Part shown: positions 35,865 through 45,544 of the stretch, in pieces
Layout of the letters: every line of letters begins with the position of its first letter
How positions within the stretch are numbered: position 1 is the stretch's first letter
Made by a program: the position numbers and the translations under genes
Notes under the pieces: model-generated
What the model was told of the DNA's origin: nothing
What the model saw: the letters and a program-made list of their open reading frames with translations, nothing else
The model's database searches: none
DNA from: Molossus alvarezi
Lineage: Eukaryota > Chordata > Mammalia > Chiroptera > Molossidae
Assembly (NCBI GenBank): GCA_037176705.1
Contig: CM073907.1
Coordinates: 12,369,001-12,433,000 of the forward strand
Reading direction: 5' to 3'
DNA length: 64,000 nt

Positions 35865-36023
35865 GCCCTGGCCAGTTTGGCTCAGCGGTTAGAGCGTTGG
35901 CCTGCGGTACAGAGAGACCCGGGTTCAGTTCCCGCTAAGGGCACGTATCTCAGTTGCAGTTTGTCCCCGGCCCTGGTTGGGTCGTGCAGGTGGCAGCCAC
36001 TCAATGTGTCCCTTTCATGTCAA

Positions 36024-36069
<46 letters not shown>

Positions 36070-36130
36070 CCTCCCTCCCACTCTATCTGAACAAAAAATG
36101 AAAAAATGTCCTCGGATAAGGATACAAAAA
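35865..36130 (+). mobile_element. VES-type SINE with expanded (CT)n
   Basis: Perfect TSD AAAAGTTGATCAT at 35852-35864 and 36131-36143. Its CT body is expanded to about 18 pure CT units (36029-36064). Confidence 0.92.
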
Positions 36131-36146
36131 AAAAGTTGATCATATG

Positions 36147-36486
36147 CCCAGCTGGTGTGGCTCAGTGGACTGAGTGTCGTCCCATGGACTGAGAGGTCCC
36201 AGTTTGATTCACGGTCAGGGCACATGCCCGGGTTGCGAGCTAGGGGCTAGATCCCTAGGGGGCCTGCAGGAGGCAGCTGATCCATGTTTCTCTCTCACAC
36301 CAATGTTTGTTTGTTTTTCGGCAGGTGCCCCTAGTGGGAACCGAACCTGGGACTCTCTGGTCCACAGGCCGACGCTCCAACCACTGAACCAAACCAGCCA
36401 GGGCTCACATCGATGTTTCTCTCTCTCTCTCCTGTCCTCTCTCTCTAAAAAAATCAATAAAGACATTTAAAAATAAATAACAAACA
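36147..36486 (+). mobile_element. VES-type SINE using the same target, with a nested head-only unit
   Basis: gcccagctggtgtggctcag to aatcaataaagacat. Its flanking aaagttgatcatatg recurs at 36487-36500, so it inserted at the TSD of the preceding SINE. Split at 36309-36403. Confidence 0.87.
36309..36403 (-). mobile_element. head-only SINE unit nested in a SINE
   Basis: An antisense head (cccctagtgggaaccgaacc to aaccaaaccagccagggct) plus a short T-rich tail, about 95 bp. TSD ctcaca(c/t)c(a/g)atgttt at 36294-36308 and 36404-36418. Confidence 0.8.
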
Positions 36487-36500
36487 AAGTTGATCATATG

Positions 36501-37202
36501 TTATTTTTCAGTTTACATAGAAAATACTCAAAGTCAAGAGACCAGGGCCTTTGAAAGGGCTCAGCCTGAACGGCCTCTCCTCATCCTCTCCTGGGGGACA
36601 AAAGCAAGGCCGGCAGGTGGCAAACTGGTGTGAAGGTCATGGGGGGAGCCGCGGGGACGCTGCATCACACAGAAGCGAGAGGGCGCGGGGCAGGGCGTGT
36701 GGGCAAACATAACCACCTCCGGCAGCACGCAAACAAACAGAGCCAGAAGGACCGCGAAGACAGACTTGACAGCACGGAAGAAAACAAGCTCCCCAAGTCC
36801 CTCACGGAACCTGGGACCCTCACACGCATCTTCAATCCAGTAGCAGACGGACCGGAGGTGATAATCGGAGAGAGGTCGATTACAGGAGACTGGAGACAGA
36901 CCCGAGGAAACCAATTACAAAGTGAGAATGAAACCCTCACTGCGGCACGGAATTTGGAAGCAGCAAGGGATGGAGTAGACGTGAGTGGAAATCACAGTGA
37001 CAGGGGGGACCGTGCAATCGCCACAGGAACTCCGTGCAGGAAGGAAGAGACGAGATAAATACGATGAAGAGGACCCGAGGCGGTGGTGCAGAGTTGTTTC
37101 CATAACTCCAGAAATCAATGTGTCTCACCCTGAAGGAGCACCAAGCTGAAGTTTAGAATTAAGCTCAGTTTCATTTCTGCGTTGTTCTGTTCATTTCTAT
37201 TA
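36501..37202. other. intron without recognised element
   Basis: GC-moderate; overlapping chance frames only. Confidence 0.45.
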
Positions 37203-37215
37203 CAAACAGGTGTTT

Positions 37216-37474
37216 GTTTATTATTTTTTATTATTTTATCCTCACCCGAAGACGCTTTTGCATCCATCTTCAGATAGAGTGGGAGGGAGAGAGGGAGAAA
37301 GAGAGAGAGAAACATCGACGTGAGAGAGACACATCGAGTGGCTGCCACCCACACAACCCCAACTAGGGCCGGGAACAAACTGCAACCGAGGTACGTGCCC
37401 TTAGCAGGAACTGAATCCAGGTCTCTCCGGTCCGTGGGCTGAAGCTCGAACCGCTGAGCCAAACTGGCCAGGGC
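37216..37474 (-). mobile_element. VES-type SINE
   Basis: TSD caaaca(g/a)gtgt(t/c)t at 37203-37215 and 37475-37487. Confidence 0.9.
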
Positions 37475-37676
37475 CAAACAAGTGTCTAAACACACAGAGT
37501 GTAGCTCATGTCATTTCTCATGATGTACACTGAGAGATTTCTGAATTTACAGCTCCATGAAAAAGCTCTCATTTCTGCATGGTACAATTCTGTCCATAGG
37601 TTCCTTTTGTGGCTCTGATATTCTGTATTGTTTAGTGCATTAGAAATGCATTGTTTTTACTTTGAGAAATATAATT

Positions 37677-37936
37677 GTGCTCTGGCTAGTTTGGCTCAGT
37701 GGTTAGAGTGTCAACCCACAGACTGAAGGGTCATGGGTTCGATTCCCAGTCAAGGGCATGTACCTGAGTTGCAGGTTCAAATCCCCGGCCCGAGCCAGGG
37801 TTGTGCGGGTGGCAATCAATCGATGTGTCTCTGTCACATCATTGTCTCTCTCTCTAGCTCTCCCTCCCTCCCTTTCATTCTATCTAAAAATCAATGGAAA
37901 AATATCCTCGAGTGAGGATTAATAATAATAATAAAT
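37677..37936 (+). mobile_element. VES-type SINE
   Basis: ctctggctagtttggctcag to cgagtgaggattaataataa; flanks aaatataat(t/c)g. The L1 at 37955 inserted next to its 3' TSD. Confidence 0.87.
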
Positions 37937-37954
37937 AAAAATATAATCGTTACT

Positions 37955-39321
37955 TCAAACAACAAGTGTTGGCGAGGGTGTGGAGAAAAGGGGACTCTAG
38001 TACACTGCTGGTGGGAATGCAGACTGGTGCAGCCACTATGGAAAACAATATGGTGCTACCTCAAAAAATTAAAAATTGATCTTCCATTTGACCCAGTGAT
38101 CCCACTTCTAGGAATATACCCTAAGAAGCATAAAACACCAATCAGAAAGAATATATGTACCCCCATCTTTGTAGCAGCACTATTTACAATTGCTAAGATC
38201 TGGAAACAGCCCAAGTGCCCATCAGTAGACGAATGGATCAAAAAGCTGTGGTACATATACACAATGGAGTACTACGCAGCGGTAAGAAAGAAAGATCTCT
38301 TATCCTTTGAGACTACATGGAGGGACCTGGAAAGTATCATCCTAAGTGAAACAAGCCAAACAGAGAAAGACAAATTTCATATGATCTCACTTATTTGTGG
38401 AATATAATGAACATAACAGTTTGAGGAATGGGGTAGTCCCAGAGACGCGGAAGCGGGGTACAGACTGACAATCCCCTAAGGAGTGGGGAGGTGGGGGAGG
38501 TGTTGTAGCTCACTGTCCTTAGAATCCAACTTGTCTTTAAGCTGCCCTAATTAACAACCTCAGAGACAGCAAGATGAACAATGGGGAATGTTATAGAGGG
38601 CTTTAGCCCCATAAAAATTAACTAGAGTTTGACCTTCACTGGGAATTTGAAAAGCAACATCCTTCAAGAAAAGGGAGGACAGAAACGGCCCCAAGGCCAG
38701 AGTGTCCTGCATGCTCTGTAAAGAAACTGATAGGGAGAAACTGAAGCTCCCTTTACCCCATAAAACTGTAACTGTTCAACATGTGTGTATTGCACCTGAC
38801 TGACCGCTGATATCTGTCTCGAATTTGTTAGTTTTTAAAACTTGGATAATGGAATGAATAGCAGGACAGATGTGTGCTGACCCAGTTCACCCAGTTCCCT
38901 TTCGCCTCAGCTCCCTCCCCCCTCCGTTCCCTCCTGCTTATCGCTAACTGCCTCCGCTTCTGTACACGCAGCTTGCTTGCTCTGCTAAACTCTTGAATGA
39001 CCCCTGCCCTATATAAGCAACCCTCCCCCTGAGCTCGGGGCTGCAGTTCTCCTCTGTGTAGGTTGGCTGCAGTCCCTGCACAGGTAATAAAACATCCCCA
39101 AAAACTGAAAAATGGAGTCTGAGTGTGGTGGATCTCCTGGGTTACAACAGAGGGATGAACCACAGAACTTATACGTATGTATGCATGAACAGTGGACATG
39201 GACAACAATCTGGGGAAGGGGCAGGGAGGGGAGGGGGAGGGGGGAATCAGTGGGGGGGAAAAGGAGAATCATCTGTAACAAAAATTAATCAATAAACAAA
39301 TAAATAAATAAAAAATAAAAT
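37955..39321 (+). mobile_element. 5'-truncated L1 containing a solo LTR
   Basis: The last ~125 codons of L1 ORF2 (frame open to TAA at 38405-38407; WKQPKCPSVDEWIKKLWYIY, MEYYAAVRK and HMISLICGI are typical), 3'UTR, and an A-rich tail at about 39290-39321. An 18-bp perfect TSD aaaaatataatcgttact lies at 37937-37954 and 39322-39339. The solo LTR 38501-39149 splits the 3'UTR. Intact C-terminal frame and perfect TSD suggest a fairly recent insertion. Confidence 0.92.
38501..39149 (+). mobile_element. solo LTR of a class I (gammaretrovirus-like) endogenous retrovirus
   Basis: A 649-bp element with inverted ends TGTTGTA and TACAACA and a 4-bp TSD GAGG (38497-38500 and 39150-39153), a duplication length usual for class I ERVs. 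A TATA box TATATAA at 39010-39016 and AATAAA at 39086-39091 are spaced as in an LTR (U3, short R, U5). No primer-binding site, gag, pol or env sequence is present, so it is a recombined solo LTR. Confidence 0.85.
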
Positions 39322-39937
39322 AAAAATATAATCGTTACTGTAAACAGAAGAAAATCCACCCACCATCCTTCCAATAAATACATATACTGAGCAGTGTGTT
39401 AAGCACTGAAGATACAAGCCAGACCAAGACCCTGCCCAGCTGCAGATAAACTCAAGGAAGGCTGCAGGTTCAGGAAGACAGATTAATCCGAGTGCCACCC
39501 CTTCCAGAAATGCAAGAGAGACTTAGCACGAGGAGTACAGTCCGCCCTGGTAACAGGGCGAAGGAGGAAAATCTGACGATCATCTCTAGGATGCAGCACA
39601 GGTTATGTCAACAATCCAGCATCTGTTCCCATGGCAACGCTCAGTAAAGAATGGAGGCAATGATACAGTCATATTCCAACATGATAGAAAACAGACACGT
39701 AGACATCATCCACCTCATCTCAAAAGCCAGCGTCAGGAAAATGAAGTTTTTCTGCTCAAGTCTGTAACAGGATCAGGGCACCCACCCCGTCCACTGCCCT
39801 CCAGCACTGAGGTTGAGGGATTAGCCCATTAGTTAGGCAAGAAATGAACTGGAGGCATAAAGTTTGTGAAAGAAGAGGTTAGATTCTCTTGCAGAGTCTG
39901 TGAGTACATATGGAACACCGAAAAAAAAAACCATGCA

Positions 39938-40185
39938 GCCGTGGCCAGTTTGGCTCAGCAGTTAGAGCGTCGGCCTGGGGTCCAGAGAGACCCGGGTTCA
40001 GTTCCCGCTGAGGGCACGTACTTCAGTTGCAGTTTGTCCCCGGCCCTGGTTGGTTGTGCAGGTGGCAGCCACTCGATGTGTCCCTTTCACGTCGAGGTTT
40101 CTCTCTCTCTCTCTTCCTCTCCCCCTCTCCCACTCTATCTTAACAAAAAATAGAAAAATGTCCTTGGGTGAGGATTAAAAAAAAA
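39938..40185 (+). mobile_element. VES-type SINE
   Basis: gccgtggccagtttggctcag to ccttgggtgaggattaaaaa. Confidence 0.87.
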
Positions 40186-40666
40186 AAAAAGCAAAATAGC
40201 ACACACAGACATGCAAAACCTTAATTTAAAAAATACTGTAGACTTCCGGTCAAGATGGTGAGGCAGGTAGAAGCGGTATCACATCCTCCCACAACCACAT
40301 CAAAGTTACAACTAAACTACAGAACAACCATCATTCAAAACCGCCTGCTGAAATCAAGCTGAAGGGCAGTCCTACAACTATAGAATTAAAGCAGCAGCCA
40401 CATCCAGACGGGTAGGAGGGGCGGCGGCGCGACAGGCTGGTCCCACACCCACGTGTGGTGGATAAAAATCAGGAGGCTCCCGCGGCTGGGAAGGTCCTTC
40501 CTGAGGACTGAGGGGTCCCCGTCCCACACCAGGTGCCCAGCTCAGGGTTCCAGTGCCAGGAAGAGAATCCCCATCACTTCTGGCTGGAAAAACCAGCGGG
40601 AACTGAGGCTCAGGGAAGCTGAAGCGGCTGGAGCCCCAGGCAGCTCCTTAAAGGGCCCGCGCACGG

Positions 40667-40902
40667 CCCTGGCCGGTTTGGCTCAGCGGTTAGAGCATCG
40701 GCCTGCGGTGCAGAGAGACCCGGGTTCGGTTCCCGCTAAGGGCATGTACCTCGGTTGCAGTTTGTCCCCGGCCCTGGTTGGTCGTGCGGGTGGCAGCCAC
40801 TTGATGTGTCCCTTCACATCGATGTTTCTATCTCTCTCTCTTCCTCTCTCTCCCTCCCGCTCTCTCTGAACAAAAAATGGAAAAATGTCCTCGGGTGAGG
40901 AT
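40667..40902 (+). mobile_element. VES-type SINE in HAL1 5'UTR
   Basis: Perfect 17-bp TSD AAAGGGCCCGCGCACGG at 40650-40666 and 40903-40919. Confidence 0.95.
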
Positions 40903-41409
40903 AAAGGGCCCGCGCACGGACTTATCGGACTCTCTCCCTCTAAGCTCGGAGGGGAGGCAGCTCGAGGGGCACCAGAGACACACAGGAAAGAACTGAGCTG
41001 TTTGGCACAGGAGAGGGGGCTTTCTCTGGGACAAACGTGCTGTCAGAGGCCTTTGTTCCTTTGGTGGTCCCTCCCTGGGGGCAGCAGACAGTCGCCATAT
41101 CTGGGACTCCAGCAACCTGGCTCACACTGGTAGCCCCGCCCTGCTGACTCCCTGAGGCCCCGCCCACCCAACTTTCAGGCCCACCCAAGTTGTTGCCACT
41201 TGCTTAACCATAGGATTGGCCTGTCTTAGATCCTGCTTCAGGTTTTCCTAAATTCTTTCAAACAAGCAGCATCTGGTCTCAGCGAGCCCCATACCACTCG
41301 TTAAGTAATATACAGAAACAAACACAGGGAGGGGAGCCAAAATGAGGAGACAAAGAATCAGGTCCCAAACGAAAGAAAGAACAAAACTCCAAGAAAAGGA
41401 CTAAGCGAA

Positions 41410-42552
41410 ATGGAGATAAGCAACCTAACAGATGCTGAGTTCAAAATACTGCTTATAAAGATGCACAATGAACTTAGTGAGAACCTCAGTGAAGTTAGTG
41501 AGGGCCTCAAGAGCATAAAAAAGGACAAGTCAGAAATGATGGAGGCATTAACTGAAATAAAGAATATTTTACAAAGATTCAATAGTAAAGTACGTAAATC
41601 CAAGAAGCAAACCATCGATTTGGAATATAAGGAAGCAAAAAATGCCCAATCAGAACAGCAAAAAGAAAAAAGAATCCAAAAAAATGAGGAGAGTGTAAGG
41701 AGCCTCTGGGACAACTTCAAGCGTGCCAACATTCGCATCTTGGGGGTGCCAGAAGGAGAAGAGCGAGAACAAGAAATCGAAAACCTGTTTGAGCCCTGGC
41801 CAGTTTGCCTCAGCAGTTAGAGCATCGGCCTGTGGTCTGGAGAGACCGGGGTTCGGTTCCCGCTAAGGGCACATACCTCGGTTGCAGTTTGTCCCCGACC
41901 CTGGTTGGGTTGTGTGGGTGGCAGCCACTCGATGTGTCCCTTTCACGTCGATGTTTCTCTCTCTCTCTGTTCCTCTCTCTCCCTCCCACTCTACCTGAAC
42001 AAAGAATGGAAAAATGTCCTCGGGTGAGGATAATAAAAAATAAATAAATAAAAAATTAAAAAAAAAAAAGAAAACCTGTTTGAAACAATAATGGCAGAAA
42101 ACTTCCCTAACTTGGTGAAGGAAACAGACATACAAGTCCAGGAAGCACAGAGAGTCCCAAACAAGATGAACCCCGAAAGGCCCACACCAAGACACATCAT
42201 CATCAAAATGCAAAAGGTTTAAGACAAAGAGAGAATCTTAAAAGCAGCAAGAGAAAGGCAGCTAGTTACCTACAAGGGAGTTCCCATAAGACTGTCAGCT
42301 GATTTCTCAAAAGAAACTTTGCAGGCCAGAAGGGAGTGGCAAGAAATATTTAGAGTGATGAAAAGCAAGATCCTACAACCGAGATTACTCTATCCTGCAA
42401 AGCTGTCATTTAGAATCGATGGCCATATAAAGAGTTTCCCAGACAAGAAAAAGTTTAAGGAATTCATCACCACCAAACAATTATTATATGAAATGTTGAA
42501 GGGTCTTTTTAAAGAAAAAGATAAAATATATGAACAAACAAAATGGCAATGA
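41410..42552 (+). pseudogene. HAL1 ORF1 (L1 ORF1p-like), disrupted
   Basis: The first part (41410-41792, starting MEISNLTDAEF) is a lysine/glutamate-rich coiled coil followed by the RANIRILGVPEGE start of the RNA-recognition domain. After the 277-bp SINE (plus duplicated target) the frame resumes at 42084 and ends at TGA 42550-42552, with RLLYPAKLSFRIDG and KFKEFITTKQLL typical of the L1 ORF1p C-terminal domain. Besides the SINE it has one in-frame TAA at 42220-42222. It is an RNA-binding chaperone of the retrotransposon particle in intact elements; this copy is dead. Confidence 0.85.
41793..42069 (+). mobile_element. VES-type SINE in HAL1 ORF1
   Basis: Perfect 14-bp TSD GAAAACCTGTTTGA at 41779-41792 and 42070-42083. 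Confidence 0.95.
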
Positions 42553-43019
42553 ATACATAGCTATCAACAATTGAATCTACAAACAAAATGAACAGGCAGA
42601 ACAGAAACATTCTCATAGATACAGAGAACATTTTGTTGGTTGCCAGATGGGAGGGGGGTTGGGGGAATGGGTGAAAAAGGTGAAGGGATTAAGAAGTACA
42701 AATTCATTGCTAGACTGACAAACCTCAAAGGGAGAAGGGTTGGGGGGGTGGGAAGAAATAAACCAAAGAACTTATATGCATAACCAATGGACACAGACAA
42801 TAGTGTGGGAAAAGGTGGGAGGGGGACAATGGGGGAAAAAATGAGGAACATGTGTAATACATTCAACAATAAAGATTTAAAAATAAAAAAAATATTGTAA
42901 AATAAATATACAATAGCATGTACACATATGTAATATATAGATATTACATATACATAAATGATATTGCAATAAATACATGTAAAATAATACACAAAACTCA
43001 GTAACATTCATTCACACCA

Positions 43020-43830
43020 AAGACAACAAGCTGGAAAGTGTAACAGAAGAAAAGACCACATTTATAGCAAAACAGATAAATAAGTACCATCACTGTAAAC
43101 TTGAGAAGAAATGTCTAAAGCCTATATAAAGAAAACTGAAACACTCGTGTGGCTTGAAAACATGGGAAGATATACTATGTTCTTGGATAAGAAGATTCAA
43201 CATCAAAGAGAAGTCAATTCTCCCAAGTTAATCTAGAAATTTAACCATACCCATAAAAGTCTCATTCTTGTTTCCAAGAAGCCAGACAATCTGACTATAC
43301 AGCCCATTTGGAAGAAAAACCAAACAAGAACTGCTGAAGAAACATTAGAAAAAAAGAACAAGGAGAAAGGCTAATATTACTAGCTATTCAAGTGTCTTAT
43401 AAAGCTTCTATTATTCAAACGCTATGGCAATGGTGTGTGATTCGACAGACCAATGAAATGGAATCAAGATATCCAGAAATAGCTCTGACTGGTTTTGCTC
43501 AGTGGTTAGAGCGTCAGCCCATGGACCAAAGTGTCTTAGGTTTGATTCCTGGTCAACAGCACATACCTGGGCTGCGGGTTCAATCCCCGGCCCTGGGCGA
43601 AGTCATGAGGGAGGCAGCCAATCAAGGTGTCTCTCTCATATCAATGTTTCTCTCTCTCTCTCTCCCTTCCTTCCACTCTCTCTAAAGATGAGCAATGGGA
43701 AGATATCCTCGGGTGAGAATTAACAACAACAACAACAAAGATATCCAGAAACAGGCGCATTTGCCTGTGGAAGTCTATAGTATATGATAAAGGTGTCCTT
43801 TAAAGTCACTGGAGGGAAAACTGACTTGTT
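43020..43830 (+). mobile_element. old L1 ORF2 fragment split by a SINE
   Basis: ggcttgaaaacatgggaaga, ttcaacatcaaagagaagtc, aatgaaatggaatcaagata: typical of the C-terminal half of L1 ORF2, with stops. Confidence 0.7.
43480..43737 (+). mobile_element. VES-type SINE in L1
   Basis: Perfect 14-bp TSD AAGATATCCAGAAA at 43466-43479 and 43738-43751. Confidence 0.93.
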
Positions 43831-43849
43831 AAAAAATAGACTTTTTATT

Positions 43850-44110
43850 TATTTATTTTTTATCCTCACCCGAGGACATTTTTCCATATTATGTTTAGGT
43901 AGAGTGGGAGGGAGAGAGAGGAAGAGAGAGAGAGAGAGAGAGAGAGAAAGAAACATCGATGTGAAGGGACACATCGAGTGGCTGCCACCCGCACGACCCA
44001 GCCAGGTCCGGGGACAAACTACAACCGAGGTACGTGCCCTTAGCGGGAACCGAACCCGGGTCTCTCTGGACCGCAGGCCGACGCTCTAACTGAGCCAAAC
44101 CGGCTAAGGC
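43850..44110 (-). mobile_element. VES-type SINE
   Basis: Antisense tatcctcacccgaggacatt to gagccaaaccggctaaggc, with a (GA)n body. Confidence 0.88.
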
Positions 44111-44111
44111 T

Positions 44112-44265
44112 GGTTATTTATTTTTAATATGTTTTCATTGATGTTTTAGAGAGTGGAAGGGAGAGAGGGATAGAAACATCCATGTGAGAGAGAAACATCC
44201 ATGGGCTGCCTCCTGCATGCCCCCTACTGGGGATCAAGCCCGCAACCCGGCATGTGCCCTGAAAA
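44112..44265 (-). mobile_element. truncated VES-type SINE
   Basis: Antisense tail and body only; it stops at gcatgtgccctga, so the tRNA-like head is missing. Confidence 0.75.
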
Positions 44266-44350
44266 TCTCTCTCAACTTGTAGGTTGTAGAGGAGTCCCAT
44301 GTTTTTTCTAAGACTTAAATGGAGTGTCTCGTTCATTTTTCTGTTTAAGT

Positions 44351-44512
44351 TTCTCGGTTGCAGTTTGTCCCCGGCCCTGGTTGGGTCGTGCAGGTGGCAG
44401 CCACTCGATGTGTCCCTTTCATGTTGATGTTTCTCTCTCTCTCTCTCTCTCCCTCCCATTCTATCTGAACAAAATATGGAAAAATGTCCTCGGGTGAGGG
44501 TTAAATAAATAA
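44351..44512 (+). mobile_element. truncated VES-type SINE
   Basis: Starts within the SINE at tttctcggttgcagtttgtc and runs to gggtgagggttaaataaa; the head is missing. Confidence 0.8.
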
Positions 44513-44690
44513 CTACATCCTGAAAACCAGAAGCAAAATGAAATAAACCCGTGGTTTTAAAGTGACCGTGAGTTAAGTCATTGCACTGCACCTCTCTCTA
44601 GAGGGATACATCCTAAGGGTTAATCATAGATGTGTGAGCTCTAGCAGCCCGTCATCAGGTCCAGCAAGAAGGAATAAAATAGAGAGACTT

Positions 44691-44910
44691 CATGCCCTGG
44701 CCAGTTTTCTCAGACCAAAGACTCGTGGGTTTGATTTCGGGCAAGGACACGGACCTCAGTAGCGGTTCAGTCCCGGCCTGGTCGGGGTCATGCAAAAGGC
44801 AACCGATCAATGTCTCTCTCTCACGTCGATGTTTCCCTCTCTTTCTCCTTCCCACTCTATCTGAAGATAAACAGAAAAATATCCTTGGGTAAGGATTTTT
44901 TTTTTTTAAA
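44691..44910 (+). mobile_element. VES-type SINE, internally deleted head
   Basis: TSD AGAGAGACTT at 44681-44690 and 44911-44920; part of the gttagagc...ggcc box is missing after ccagttttctcag. Confidence 0.85.
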
Positions 44911-45310
44911 AGAGAGACTTAAGAGACATAACAACCAACTGCAGAGAGGAGAGAGAGAAACAGACACACCCACAGGTGCACTAGAGAAATCTTAACAGGA
45001 GAGATTTGATAATCAAACAAATTACAGGTGTTTATTACATGTGATAATAGCACTGCGACTATAAATATAATTTTTGTAAAGAACCCTTTTAGGGATATAT
45101 ACTTTAGTATTTTGAAATGAAATGATACGATGTCTCAGGTTTGCTGGAATAATCCGGGGAAGAAATGGGAGGGGTGTCGGTGCAATAAGAATGGCCAGGA
45201 GTTGCACTCAGTTGTGGCTGAGTGATGGGCACATAAAGATTCAAGGCGTTATTTTCTTTACCTTTGCAAGTGTTTAAGTTGTCCACATGAAAAGGTTAAA
45301 AAAAGCTGAA

Positions 45311-45543
45311 GCCCTAGCCGGTTTGGCTCAGCGGTTAGAGCGTGGACCCACGGACCAAAGGGACGAGGGCTTGATTCCTGGTCAAGGGCACGTACCTGCG
45401 TTGCAGGTGCAATCCACAGCCCTGGTTGGGGCATGTTCGGAGTCAATGTCTCACATCAATGTTTCTTTCTCTTTCTCCCCCCCCCCCCCAACTCTCGCTA
45501 AAAAAAAAAATCAATGAAAAAATTATCATTGGGTGAGGATTAA
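45311..45543 (+). mobile_element. VES-type SINE
   Basis: gccctagccggtttggctcag to cattgggtgaggattaacc; includes a C run at 45477-45489. Confidence 0.83.
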
Positions 45544-45544
45544 C

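Larger units (their letters stand above)
40241..42886 (+). mobile_element. HAL1 (half-L1) retrotransposon, near full length
   Basis: Begins gacttccggtcaagatggtg, an L1-like 5' end, with a GC-rich 5'UTR to 41409, then ORF1 and a G-rich 3'UTR ending caataaagatttaaaaat. There is no ORF2, which defines HAL1. TSD aaaaaata(c/t)tgta lies before 40241 and at about 42887-42899. Two VES SINEs (40667-40902 and 41793-42069) are nested in it. About 2.1 kb remains without the SINEs. Confidence 0.87.

Noticed and set aside
38027..38407. 126-codon frame as a host gene
   Set aside because: It is the C-terminus of L1 ORF2 within a 5'-truncated L1 with its own TSD.
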